Position numbers and translations under genes: made by a program | In this document: positions 46,321-57,968 of the stretch, one piece after another | How the letters are laid out: each line of letters starts with the position of its first letter | Position numbering within the stretch: the first letter of the stretch is position 1 | Assembly: GCA_009667805.1 (NCBI GenBank) | Contig: CM019063.1 | Span: 350,634,942 to 350,698,941 of the forward strand | DNA: 64,000 nucleotides | Source: Leptobrachium leishanense | Lineage: Eukaryota; Chordata; Amphibia; Anura; Megophryidae | Direction of reading: 5' to 3' | Notes under the pieces: model-generated | The model's database searches: none | Told to the model about the DNA's origin: nothing | Seen by the model: the letters and a program-made list of their open reading frames with translations, nothing else

Positions 46321-46898
46321 CCAATTTTAAAGCAACTATTGTTACTTTCATCCAAAGCCTGCATTAGTTTCACAATAATTTAGCCAAAAAAATCACTAAA
46401 CTCTTTCTATGTGTCCGAAAATGTCTCCTCTTTTCATACAGACTGCCGCCCCAAGCAGTTGTTTATGGATAGATTAAAGGAAAAGCATTTACCGTCTTTT
46501 GAAACTTAATTTTTTTGTTTTTAAGTGTTTCTATACATCCTAGAAATCCGCCACTTCATTGGCAGGTTATGGGCAGGTTATGGGGACCTCCTAGGCACAA
46601 TATTTGAATGAATTTTTCGTTGTTATTTTTAACCCTTATTTCATGGAAAACTCACTGTCCCTTTAAAAATTGTTTTTTTAAAAAACTTTTTGGCCTTGTT
46701 TCCTGTCCCCCAGGGCACTACCCGGACCCCCATACACCTTTTATGGAAAATATCTAGCATATATGCCCTCTTGGAGGGCACTCTAAAAATCGAACTTTTA
46801 GCCCCATTGACTTGTATTGAGTTCGAGTTCGAATTTGAACATTTGGAAAGTTCGAGTTCGAATGCGAATTGAACTCGGGTTTGTTCGGCTCATCTCTA

Positions 46899-47602
46899 GT
46901 TGTATATAGAGATGCTGATGGGGCTGTGTATAGTGATGCCTTGCGGCGCCGAAGTGCGGCCTTGCTCCGGTGGGGGCCACCATCTTGGATGGCGGCTCCA
47001 CCCCCGGGTCCCCCCTCACTGCCTGACATCCTCACACATAGCGTGATGACGTCAGATAGCCGGGGAACCCCTAGCTTCCCGGAATCCCCTGGTGGAGATA
47101 GGGGGTTCATTTGAACCCCGATATCTCCAGAACCGTGGCAGCTAGGGGGTCATGGAGGGTGTCAATCGAAAGGCCTGAGCATGATACCCAACATGACCAG
47201 GTATAAAGTAAAAAAAAAAAAAAACCTGTATTTTTTTTGTGTGTTATTTTTATTAATGCAGCAATATTGTTCACATTTCAATTATAATGTGAACGATGAT
47301 GCACTAATGATTTTTTCTATGGGGTGCGTTTGCTATAAATCACATAATTCCCCCACAAAATGTAACAAGTCCCCATTTCTAATTTTTGTACAAGCGCACC
47401 CCATAGAAAACATAACCGCAAACTCTCATGTGCTAAAATGTGAAAAAAAACACTTTACACACTGCAGATGATTAAAAATTAAATTTTTATTGCATTTTCT
47501 GTCATAATATACATGCAGGATATGACGTATACATATAAAAATTATATATTATGAATCTGCGGAGTCTGATGGAAAGAACGATATCTAATATGTCTGGGTC
47601 AT
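46899..47602. repeat. Dispersed repeats P2 and 'A' (copy B, left half)
   Basis: After a few minisatellite units, 46940-47112 repeats P1 (gccttgcggcgccgaagtgc). The remainder (47112-47602) is the inverted counterpart of 19172-19680 (ccaacatgaccaggtataaa, gcgcaccccatagaaaacat, aatctgcggagtctgat). It stops at the TTA insertion point. Confidence 0.8.
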
Positions 47603-47605
47603 TTA

Positions 47606-48529
47606 CAGGGTTATTCAAAGAGTTCCGAATTGCTTGAGAAAGGTAACCGAACGCTGAAAATCAGCGTTCGGTTACCTTTCCTGGCCATTTGGCTATCCAG
47701 AGAGCAGGCAATTCACCAAATCCTGGCGAATTGCCTGAACATACGGTGCCTGTTCGAGGGCAGTGAAATCCCCATAAAAAAGCAATGCTTCGGCTATTCA
47801 GAGAACACAAACCAGCAGTGAAAGGTTCCCTAATGCCCTGGCATTCGGTGGTTTAATTCGGCAGATTTATTCAGGAGAATCCCATAGACTTCAATGTTAA
47901 AAATATTCCGGTTTTAATTCAATATCTAATAAACCATTCATTATAAAATTCTGCAGTAAAGAGTCGCTTTATTTATAGATTTTTTTCGGATATTTTAAGC
48001 ATTTTTCTGTATTTTTTTTCAAAGTTAAGTCCGATTTTTTTTTTTTTTTCTTTTTTTTAAGTTTACTTATTTTGTCTGTAACAGCCCTTTTTATTATCAT
48101 TCCCTGGACCTCCTGTGTAAATTTCAGACATTTTCGCTCAGTAGTTTCTTTGCAAACAGCGTTTCATTTTCACACATTCACACAAACTATTTTGCTAATT
48201 TATTCACTGCCTCTTCTGCGGTCTCGGCTGCTTCAGCTGTGTGTGATCGGCTCCTGCTCGGGCTTTTTCCGTGGTTTTCGGCAGGTTAATCCAGATGTTT
48301 TTGTTGCGTTTTGTTGATGTTGATGTTTTTGTTGGCGTGCATTCGCTGGGTTTTGCGGTTCGTTTTCGTCGGGTTTGCGGCAGCTTTTCCCTGCAATTCG
48401 GGGACCCTGTGGTGCTTGCTGAATACACCGCAGGGTCACCGAAATGGGATCGGCAAAAGGAACCTAATTGAAGAGAACGAAAAGGCACCGAACGTGCGGT
48501 GACTTTTCGAATCTCTTTGAATAACCCTG
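47606..48529. mobile_element. 924-bp element with cagggttattcaaagag TIRs and TTA duplication
   Basis: Starts cagggttattcaaagag, ends ctctttgaataaccctg. TTA flanks it on both sides (47603-47605, 48530-48532). The uninterrupted site is present in inverted form at ~19190-19205, so the 3-bp duplication is proved by comparison. It has no transposase; related copies are 12499-13364, 11190-11830 and 52666-53945. A 3-bp TTA duplication fits PIF/Harbinger-like transposition (inference). Confidence 0.88.
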
Positions 48530-48532
48530 TTA

Positions 48533-48850
48533 ATAAAATGTGGCTTCAAATCGCGTTTAAACATGATGAGCGAATGCGGTAAAAATTAGCTGAGCACACA
48601 GTAGTGAAATGCAGGGTTAAGGGGTTAAACAGCATATCAGAGGAAGATTTAGAAGAGAAATTAACACTTCTCAGAAGCACAGGTGTTGTTTGATACATGT
48701 TCAGATCAGGAGACACCACACCCTCAGTCCCTCAGTCTACAATGTATTAAATTCATCAGACCACACTAATTAACACCTGTAGTTTACGCCGTTTGAGAAC
48801 ACAGATCATTTAGAGGTGAGAATCTTTGCACGTAGACATTATTTTGTAAT
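48533..48850. repeat. Dispersed repeat 'A' (copy B, right half)
   Basis: Inverted counterpart of 13390-13615 (aatcgcgtttaaacatgatg, gctgagcacacagtagtgaa). It includes an 18-bp extra ttaaccccttaaccctgc (minus-strand reading) absent from the other copy. Confidence 0.75.
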
Positions 48851-49037
48851 TCAATATCTAATAAACCTTTGCTTATAATATTCTGCAGTAAAGAGTCTCT
48901 TTATTTCTATTTTTAAGCATTTTTTTATACTTTTTAAAAAAAAAATTTTAGAACTCGAACCGAACACGCCAAAAAGTTCGAAGTTTGCGAACTTGCGAAC
49001 AGCCAAAGTTCGAATCGAACTACAAACTGATCGAACC
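48851..49037. mobile_element. Ac-type hAT-like terminal sequence, target of the next insertion
   Basis: gttcgaagtttgcgaacttg and agttcgaatcgaac words are those of the hAT ends in this window. The sequence resumes after 50715 with aaatagctcatcctta, a decayed hAT terminus. Confidence 0.6.
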
Positions 49038-50715
49038 CAGGGGCGGATCCAGGGGGGGGGCAACGGGGCAATTGCCCCCCCCCCGAGATTCTGTCTGAGA
49101 AATTTGTGTGTGTGTGCTTAGTGCTACTGTAAAAAATTTTGTCCGCGCCTCCGCAGGCTCCTCCGCTCCGCTCATACACATAGCCGGGCCCTCCCGGCCT
49201 CAGTCTCACTCAGTCTCGGTCAGGTGATGGGCCACGCTGCGGCTGATGGCAGTCAGTGCTGGCTGGGCCAGCCCAGGCTTGCCGCCGGCCCGGGCCGGCC
49301 CGCCGCACTGACTAAAGCTAGCCCAGGCTGCGAGGAGGACTCGGAGGAGCACGGAGGACTGGCGTCAGGCCCGGAAGTAGGGAACAGGAAGTGAGCGCCA
49401 CCAGCAGCCCAGCCCACGTCACTAGCTCAGCACGTGACAATCCGGGGGGCGGGCGCTGGACGTGGTCACATGGGCGGGAAAGCCATCAGGAGCAGGAGGC
49501 GCCACATTGTCTATGGCTCTGCTGCACACAGTGCAGCAGCCTCAGCCTGTGCCCTGCCCCTGCTGTGCTCAGCTCTGCTGCTTGCTGCTGGCTGCTGCGC
49601 AGCTGAGGCAGCCTGCCCTGCCCCTGCTGGTCTGCCACCACCCACCATTTTGTCGACTCGAGTGAGTAGTGTGCTGTGGGTAAAAAAAATCCGCTGGCCT
49701 GCAGTGCGAGTGCGTGGCCACTCCCACAGCGGCACAGTCACTGTCACACTGACTGCGCACTCGAGTGACAGTCTCAGACTCAGAGAGTGAGAGAGTGAGA
49801 CTGAGAGTAAGAGAGACAGGCAGACAGCACAGTGAAGTGAGAGGAGTGACACTCACTGTCAGAGACTCCGGTGAGTGAAATTAATGTTAATAAATGGTAA
49901 TGGTGGTGGTGTGATATGATTGTGTGCCTGCCACTGCTGCCTGCCTGCCCTCATCTTCTTCATGCCCCCCTGCCTGCCTGCAGCCAGTGCTGTGCCACTG
50001 CCTAGTGCCCAGCCAGGCCAGGGCCCAGTCAGTGCCCAACACCAACCAAGTCTGGTGTGGACATGACCATCTGCCAGCTTCCTGTAAGCCGCAGCATGTC
50101 ACATCATGGTCACAGGGGGCTGCTGGACACTCCATTAAGCATCAATTAAATCCAGTGGGATGGGATGGAGGGGATTTATACCTAATTGGTTCCCACTAAC
50201 TGGTTCGATGCTTGAAGCTCATGTAGGCTTTCACAGAGGCCTGTTCAATACCTCAGCAGCAGCTGCTGAATTGCTGCAGCACAGCAATTCAGTTTGCTGC
50301 AGCAGTGTCATTGAACCCTTTGGATGCAAATTTGGAATCCAAAATGGCCAACGATTTCTTAATGAAAAATTCAGATTGTTTTTCGGATCACTCGGACAAA
50401 ATATAATAAAGAGAAGCAGTCAGCACAATTCCGTTTTGTACGCACACACCACAAATTATAGTTTTTAATGAATAAACGTTATGTTTACTTCTGAAACAAT
50501 ATATAAATTGAGCTGTAATATATGTCTATGTGCAGGGGAAAAATAAATAAATATTTTGTGCTTTGGTGAACAAAAACCTCAAAATTAACATTGCTGTACG
50601 GAATCTCACAAGGTTAGGACTGTATGATACGTTAAATAAAATATTTCAGTTCTGTAAGCAACACCTTATTTTCAGTCATTGCCCCTCCCGAGACTAGGCT
50701 CTGGATCCGCCCCTG
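49038..50715. mobile_element. Non-autonomous hAT, caggggcggatccagg ends, 8-bp TSD
   Basis: Starts caggggcggatccagg and ends ctctggatccgcccctg. The 8-bp atcgaacc flanks both sides (49030-49037, 50716-50723). The interior (49140-49900) is CpG- and CA/CTG-rich with a splice-donor match ccggtgagtg at 49869-49878. The rest is AT-rich and ends near an aataaataaat stretch. No transposase frame is seen. The layout suggests the promoter and first exon of a longer autonomous parent plus its 3' end (inference). Confidence 0.88.
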
Positions 50716-50736
50716 ATCGAACCAAATAGCTCATCC

Positions 50737-51001
50737 TTAAATATCACACACCTGGCCATGGAACAGCTGAGAAGCCAATTGTCCCATTACCTTTGGTCCC
50801 TTAACAAGTGGGAGGCATATCTGCAAACTGCTGTAAGTCCTACACCGTTCACCTGAGTTGGATGTACATACCCTCAAATTAAAGCTGACAGTCTGCAGTT
50901 AAAGCACATTGTGTTTGTTTCATTCCAACTCCATTGTGGTGGTGTATAGAGCCAAAGATGTTAGAATTGTGTCGATGTCCCAATATTTCTGGACCTGACT
51001 G
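50737..51001 (-). mobile_element. Tc1 right-end fragment (same family as 34237)
   Basis: Reverse complement of 34237-34440: ccattacctttggtccctta, ctgcaaactgctgtaagtcc, cccaatatttctggacctgactg, followed by TA. The rest of the element is missing. Confidence 0.85.
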
Positions 51002-51007
51002 TATATA

Positions 51008-52565
<1,558 letters not shown>

Positions 52566-52567
52566 TA

Positions 52568-52665
52568 TACACACATTGAGTTTTATTGCTATGGATTCTG
52601 TGATACACTCATGCACACTGCACATTACTGTGAGGTTTATTGCTGTGGAGCTCTCTCATATGCTC
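52568..52665. repeat. Satellite monomers of the 4.5-5.2 kb family
   Basis: gagttttattgctatggatt, cactcatgcacactgcacat and gaggtttattgctgtggagc make one and a half monomers. Confidence 0.75.
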
Positions 52666-53945
52666 GCACACAAATTTTGGCGAACTGCCAGCAAGTACGG
52701 TGCCTTTTCGAAGGCAGTGAAAGTCCCCATAGAGAAATAATGGTTAATCTGTTCAGAGACACCAAACAGCAGAGAAATGTCCTGTTCGGTGGTTTCATTC
52801 GGCAGGTTTATTCAGGCGAACACTATGGGCCATATTACATTCTCTGCGCAAGTGGTTTTGCGTGCGCAAATGTGCATTTGCGCAAGGGGAAAAACCATTT
52901 GCGCGCAACGTCGTATTCCTATCTATGCGCAACGAACGCGCGTTAACGTCTACCGCGGGTGAACCTGCCCGAATGAAAATTTGTGCGCACATCCTACAGT
53001 ATACTTAACATTGTCAGTGCAAATGCGTTCGTGCGCTGGTATGCGGATGGTATTTCAATCTGGGCGCAACGAAGGTTTGCTCTAATTTTCGTAACGTCTT
53101 TGAAAAGCAGGTGGTAACTGTAAATTTGATCGTCCTGGCCGAAACGAAATACACCAGCACAAAATAAAAAATACAGCACGGTACAGTGACACATTCTACA
53201 CATACCCAAACAATAAAATTAATAAATTGTTTTATTTTATTTTTTCCTGCAGCATATATACTCAGATTGACTTTGACAGACGCAACAACCTAACGTTAGA
53301 AAATGGTGGTTCTTAATTCTGATTGGCTGAATCACGTGAAATAAACAGTCCGAACACAGATTTCTGCGCGCAACGTACTTTGCACACATTTTTGCAGGTC
53401 GCTTTTACGCACAAAAATTTTTGACGCATGAAAAAATGCACTTGGATCGGAATGACACGTAAATTTTCGCGCGTTCACGGTTTTTTTCATGCGCAAAAAA
53501 AATTGCGCTGCGTGAGCGCAATTGTGCAGAGAATGTAGTATGGCCCTATAGGTTTCAATGTTAAAAATATTCCAGTTTTTATTCAATTTCTAAAACCGTT
53601 TATTCCTTTAATCTGTAGTAAAAAGTCTCTTTATTTGTTGATATTTTTTTTGATCGTTTAGGCATTTTTTAAAAAACAAAATAATTTTTTTTCTTATCGT
53701 GTTTTTTTTTCTGTAACAGACCTTTTTATTATCATTCATAGAACCTTATATGTTAATTCCAGACATTTTCATCAGTAGTTTTTTGAAAACAGCGGGTGCG
53801 GGTTTGCGGCAGCATTCGGTGACTGATTCCCTGCACTTCAGGGACCCTGCGGTAAATTCACCTAAGGAAATTTGATTCCCCAAAGTGGAAATGTCTGCGT
53901 CATTTTGGTGCTCTGTGAATATCCCTTTTAGTGGTGGTTTTATTG
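52666..53945. mobile_element. Diverged cagggttattca-type element split by a MITE
   Basis: Parallel to 11190-11830 (tttggcgaactgccagcaag, gcaggtttattcaggcgaac, ggtttcaatgttaa). It is interrupted at 52827-53546. Downstream to ~54145 it shares the same tail as 11830-12029. Confidence 0.7.
52827..53546. mobile_element. GCGC-rich MITE (copy 2)
   Basis: Starts gggccatattacattctctg and ends gcagagaatgtagtatggccc. A 3-bp tat flanks it. It matches 7093-7839 through the interior (ggtggtaactgtaaatttga, aaataccagc-type words). The uninterrupted target is seen at ~11362 (gcgaaccccataggtttc). Confidence 0.87.
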
Positions 53946-54753
53946 CCACCCCCTGGAAAGTGCCAGCCTAGGCCTTACCTACCCAGGACATACTTGAAGA
54001 TGAGAGAAATCAGAAATCTCAATGTATCCTTCCTGGTAAAATATTTTTGTGTAAAATAAATAAAAAAAATTGTGGGTGTCACCCTATGGGGTGGTGTCAC
54101 CTGGTGCGGGCCACACCCTGCCCCCCCTTTGTGACACCACTGATGAATAGTATGGTCCTTATGACTATTGGATAACTTGAATATGAGGGATGTCATATGA
54201 TGTGCGATTTGGTTCCACTTAATTTTTTTAGGGGAAACGAGCAAGCATACTTTCCTATCAATTGTTACTCCTTTCATACTGGCACTTCTTGTATCCGTGA
54301 TAAATTCTGTAAACGGTCACTAGTTAATACATACCAGTGTGCTAAATATGTACACCAAGGGAGACGTTGCATTTGGGCAGTCACCAAAACAAATAAAACG
54401 TTAAATCTGGTTGCAATTATCCAAAGAAAATGCAATCACTTTCAGGCCATTACATACAACGCTTATATGCTGAGCAAAAATGATTCACTTAATGAGGGTG
54501 TGCAAACTTTATAACACAGAGGGAAAAACAAGAGCATCGTTGTATACAGGTGTGTTAAATGACGGCCTTTAAGCTAGTGTGGGTCAGTACCACATCTAGA
54601 AATGACAAAAAAGTTGTCAAGTAATTGCTAACGTAACTTTGCCATTTGTATCTCAGGTAGGAAAAAGCTGCTAACAAAGGAGGATTTTCAAGATATGTCA
54701 ATAGAAATGTCTTTCTTATGCTTTCAGACATATGCTTATCTGTTCTACAAAAT
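53946..54753. other. Repeat tail then unassigned AT-rich DNA
   Basis: To ~54145 the sequence is shared with 11830-12029 (ccccctggaaagtgccagcc, ggtgtcacctggtgcgggcc). After that nothing is recognised; the open frame at 54197 has no domain evidence. Confidence 0.5.
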
Positions 54754-54761
54754 GTATCAAT

Positions 54762-55373
54762 TAGACATGTGCACAACCAAAAAACTTTACTTCAATAGAT
54801 TTTGACTTGCAATATTTTGGATTCGGAAACATTTCAGAAGCAGCCAGTATGATCGATTCGGCTTTCCATTATTTCGAAATTGTAAACATGCAAATCAGAA
54901 TCATTTGAGAAATGTAGGAGTGTTTGATAAATTCAGTTTCGACTGATGTTTATAAAATATCATTGCATTAGACTATAGGGCAGATCTTTTCATGTCATGC
55001 AAATGACTCAATTTTTTTTTAAAAATGTCACACTCAACAATACAATAGAGCAGCTCTTTTTTGCACTGCACATTGTAAACACGGAACACATCTGAAATAT
55101 AGCAAAGGGCAGTCCTTTTCATGTCCTACACAAAACCTTTAAAAAACAACTTCACACTCCTAAAGCCTCACAATATATAGTTTTTTTCCAGTCATCCTAA
55201 ACGATCTAATTATGTTTGGATCAATCCGATAATTTTGGATGTATTCAATTTTATTGGTAATATTTTATAAGGATACGTTTCGGGGAACAGCGATTCAAAC
55301 TATCGGATGGCTGAAATATTCTAAATTGCCAATTTTCATCCAAATTCAGTCCAAACCAAATTGCACAAGTCTA
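54762..55373. mobile_element. hAT MITE with tagacatgtgcac ends, 8-bp TSD
   Basis: Starts tagacatgtgcacaacc and ends aaattgcacaagtcta. gtatcaat flanks both sides (54754-54761 and 55374-55381). AT-rich interior without coding. Confidence 0.9.
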
Positions 55374-55381
55374 GTATCAAT

Positions 55382-56466
55382 AATCTCTTATTGCAGTATA
55401 TTGCAGACTTGCTTCTCAGCAGTATTGACCTATCCATGTGCAGTGTATTAGGAGCAATTTCTAAAAAGGATGACATTTAAATATACAGAAAAACAAAAAG
55501 CGCTAAAAACAATGAACTAGAAAAGGGAAGTTGCAATACTGTATAACAATTTAAGAGAGAATAACAGTGGGGGCACAGACGAAAATAAAGAGAAAAGGTC
55601 ACATATTTGAAGCATAAGTCAACATGCGAAATCTGCAAATGAAAAGAAAGAAAAACAAATAGAAAAATTAAGGTTTTAGCGTGAAAATGAACAGAGAGAA
55701 AGAGATGAAATTGAATCCAGTTCTGGGAGATAAATGTCAATGCCTCTGGCAGGTATGGCAACACATCTGTCTGAAGTAGGGCCTGCTGCAGAACTTAAAC
55801 TTGAGCACCAGAGGACAGTATGCCACCTTGTTCACATCTTTACATTCTGAAAGAAAAGTAAATGTTAGAAAAACTTTGAGAAATCCGAGTTTATAAAAGT
55901 TGGCTTGATACACGTTTATGTAAGTATAGGAACTACTGTACATGCAAATAGTTCTCACCCCCAACATTTAAAAGCATCCTTACCATACACACAATTTTTT
56001 CGTATATACAGAAATAATTCAGAACAAAGGAACATTGATAAACAAGTGGGAGAAATGTGGAATAGGTTCTGAGCACATGGATATTCAGGACAGATACAGG
56101 AAAAGGCAATACAGAGGTGTGAGAGTTTGGAAAGAACACAAGGGATTAAGAGACCTAAGAACAAGGAAAAATACAGAGACCTGTGTTTACTACAATGTAT
56201 ACACCAATGTACTTTACAGTGGATTGTGAAGGATAATTGGCAGATCCTTTCGGGTGACCAGGATTTACCAGAAGGATTTAGTCAACCCCCCTTATTATCT
56301 CATCAACGTTAGGAATTTGAGAGACATGCTGGTTAAAATGGAGCCAGTTCATTGTTACAAGAAAACTAATACATATAAGAATGCGCAAATCCTATCAGTG
56401 AAGGAGTATAGAAATATAGTTATATATCTTGAAGCGTGGGCGCCTAAAGAGATATGTCGTTATTTA
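55382..56466. other. Unassigned AT-rich DNA
   Basis: No gene or repeat shared within the window is seen. Short open frames on both strands overlap and lack recognisable domains. Confidence 0.5.
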
Positions 56467-57039
56467 TAGGGATGAGCCGAACGCCCCCGTGTTCGGTTCG
56501 GTTTCAAACTCGAACAATTTCAAAAGTTCGAGTTCGAACTCGAACACGATCCGAACTCAATGTAAGTCAATGGGACTCGAACGTTCGATTTTTAGAGTGC
56601 CCTCCAAGAGGGCATATAAGCAAGATATTTGCCATAAAAGGTGTATGGGGGTCCAGGTAGTGCCCTGGGGACAGGAAACAAGGACAAAAAGTTAAAAAAA
56701 AAAAACTTTTTTAAAGGAACAGGGAGTTTTCCATGAACTAAAGGTTAAGAATAAAAAAGAAAAATTCATTCAAATATTGTGCCTAGGAGGTCCCCATAAC
56801 CTGCCAGTTAAGTGGCAGATTTGTAGGATGTATAGAAACATTTTAAAAGAATAAAATGAACTTTCAAATGACGGTAAATGTTTTTCCTTTAATCTATTCA
56901 TAAACAACTGCTTGGGGCGGCAGTCTGTATGAAAAGAGACATTTTAAGACACGCAGAACAAGTTTAGTGATTTTTTTGGCTAAATTATGGTGATACTTAT
57001 GCAGGCTTTGCTTTAAAATTGGGCTTCTACTGTCGGCAA

Positions 57040-57915
57040 CAGTGCCGTCACACCGTAACCCCTCTGTGGTATTGTGGAAGAGTGCAGGGTTGGACCCTGC
57101 GGTCCAATATTAAAATGATATGAATCTGGTACAGGCAACAGTGCATCCAAATATTGTGCCTTTGGTGGCAGCAAGTGCATTCACACCGTAACCCCTCTGT
57201 GGTATTGTGGAAGAGGGCAGTGGTGGACCCCCTGGTCCAATATTAAAATGATATGAATCTGGTATAGGCGTCAGTGGCAGTGCACCCAAATATTGTGCCT
57301 TTGGTGGCAGCAAGTGTCTTCACACTGTAAGTAACCCCTCTGTGGTATTGTGGAAGAGTGCAGGGTTGGACCCTGCGGTCTAATATTAAAATGATATGAA
57401 TCTGGTATAGGCGTCAGTGGCAGTGCACCCAAATATTGTGCCTTTGGTGGCAGCAAGTGTCTTCACACTGTAAGTAACCCCTCTGTGGTATTGTGGAAGA
57501 GTGCAGGGTTGGACCCTGCGGTCTAATATTAAAATGATATGAATCTGGTATAGGCGTCAGTGGCAGTGCACCCAAATATTGTGCCTTTGGTGGCAGCAAG
57601 TGCCTTCACACCGTAAGTAACCCCTCTGTGGTATTGTGGAAGAGTGCAGGGTTGGACCCTGCGGTCCAATATTAAAATGATATGAATCTGGTATAGGCGT
57701 CAGTGGCAGTGCACCCATATATTGTGCCTTTGGTGGCAGCAAGAGCCTTTACACCATAAGTAACCCCTCTGTGGTATTGTGGAAGAGTGCAGGGTTGGAC
57801 CCTCCGGTCCAATATTAAAATGATATGAATCTGGTATAGGCGTCAGTGGCAGTGCACCCAAATATTGTGCCTTTGGTGCCAGCTAGTGCCTTCACAATGT
57901 AACCCCTCTGAGGTA
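57040..57915. repeat. hAT 3' subterminal repeats, 143-bp unit
   Basis: About six copies of ggcagtgcacccaaatattg, tgcctttggtggcagcaagt, aacccctctgtggtattgtg and gggttggaccctgcggtcc. The central copies are spaced exactly 143 bp and are nearly identical. Confidence 0.92.
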
Positions 57916-57968
57916 TTGTGGAAGAGTGCAGGGGTGGAGGTTTTGGTAATGCAGAAGAGATCCCCGAT

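Larger units (their letters stand above)
36485..46898 (+). mobile_element. Composite Ac-type hAT with two transposase copies in tandem
   Basis: The left terminus tagggatgagttgttcgg and the right terminus ttcggctcatctcta are inverted. Between them the order is: 5' subterminal repeats, transposase copy 1, 5' subterminal repeats again, transposase copy 2, 3' subterminal repeats and 3' end. Copy 1 therefore lacks its 3' end and copy 2 its 5' terminus. The flanking 8 bases do not match, as expected if two elements recombined. Confidence 0.85.

Noticed and set aside
49391..50468. Possible host gene in the CpG-rich stretch
   Set aside because: It lies wholly between the ends of a hAT element with an 8-bp duplication, and no frame has a domain.
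54197..56469. Short open frames in the AT-rich 54-56 kb region
   Set aside because: All are under ~105 residues, overlap on both strands and show no motif.
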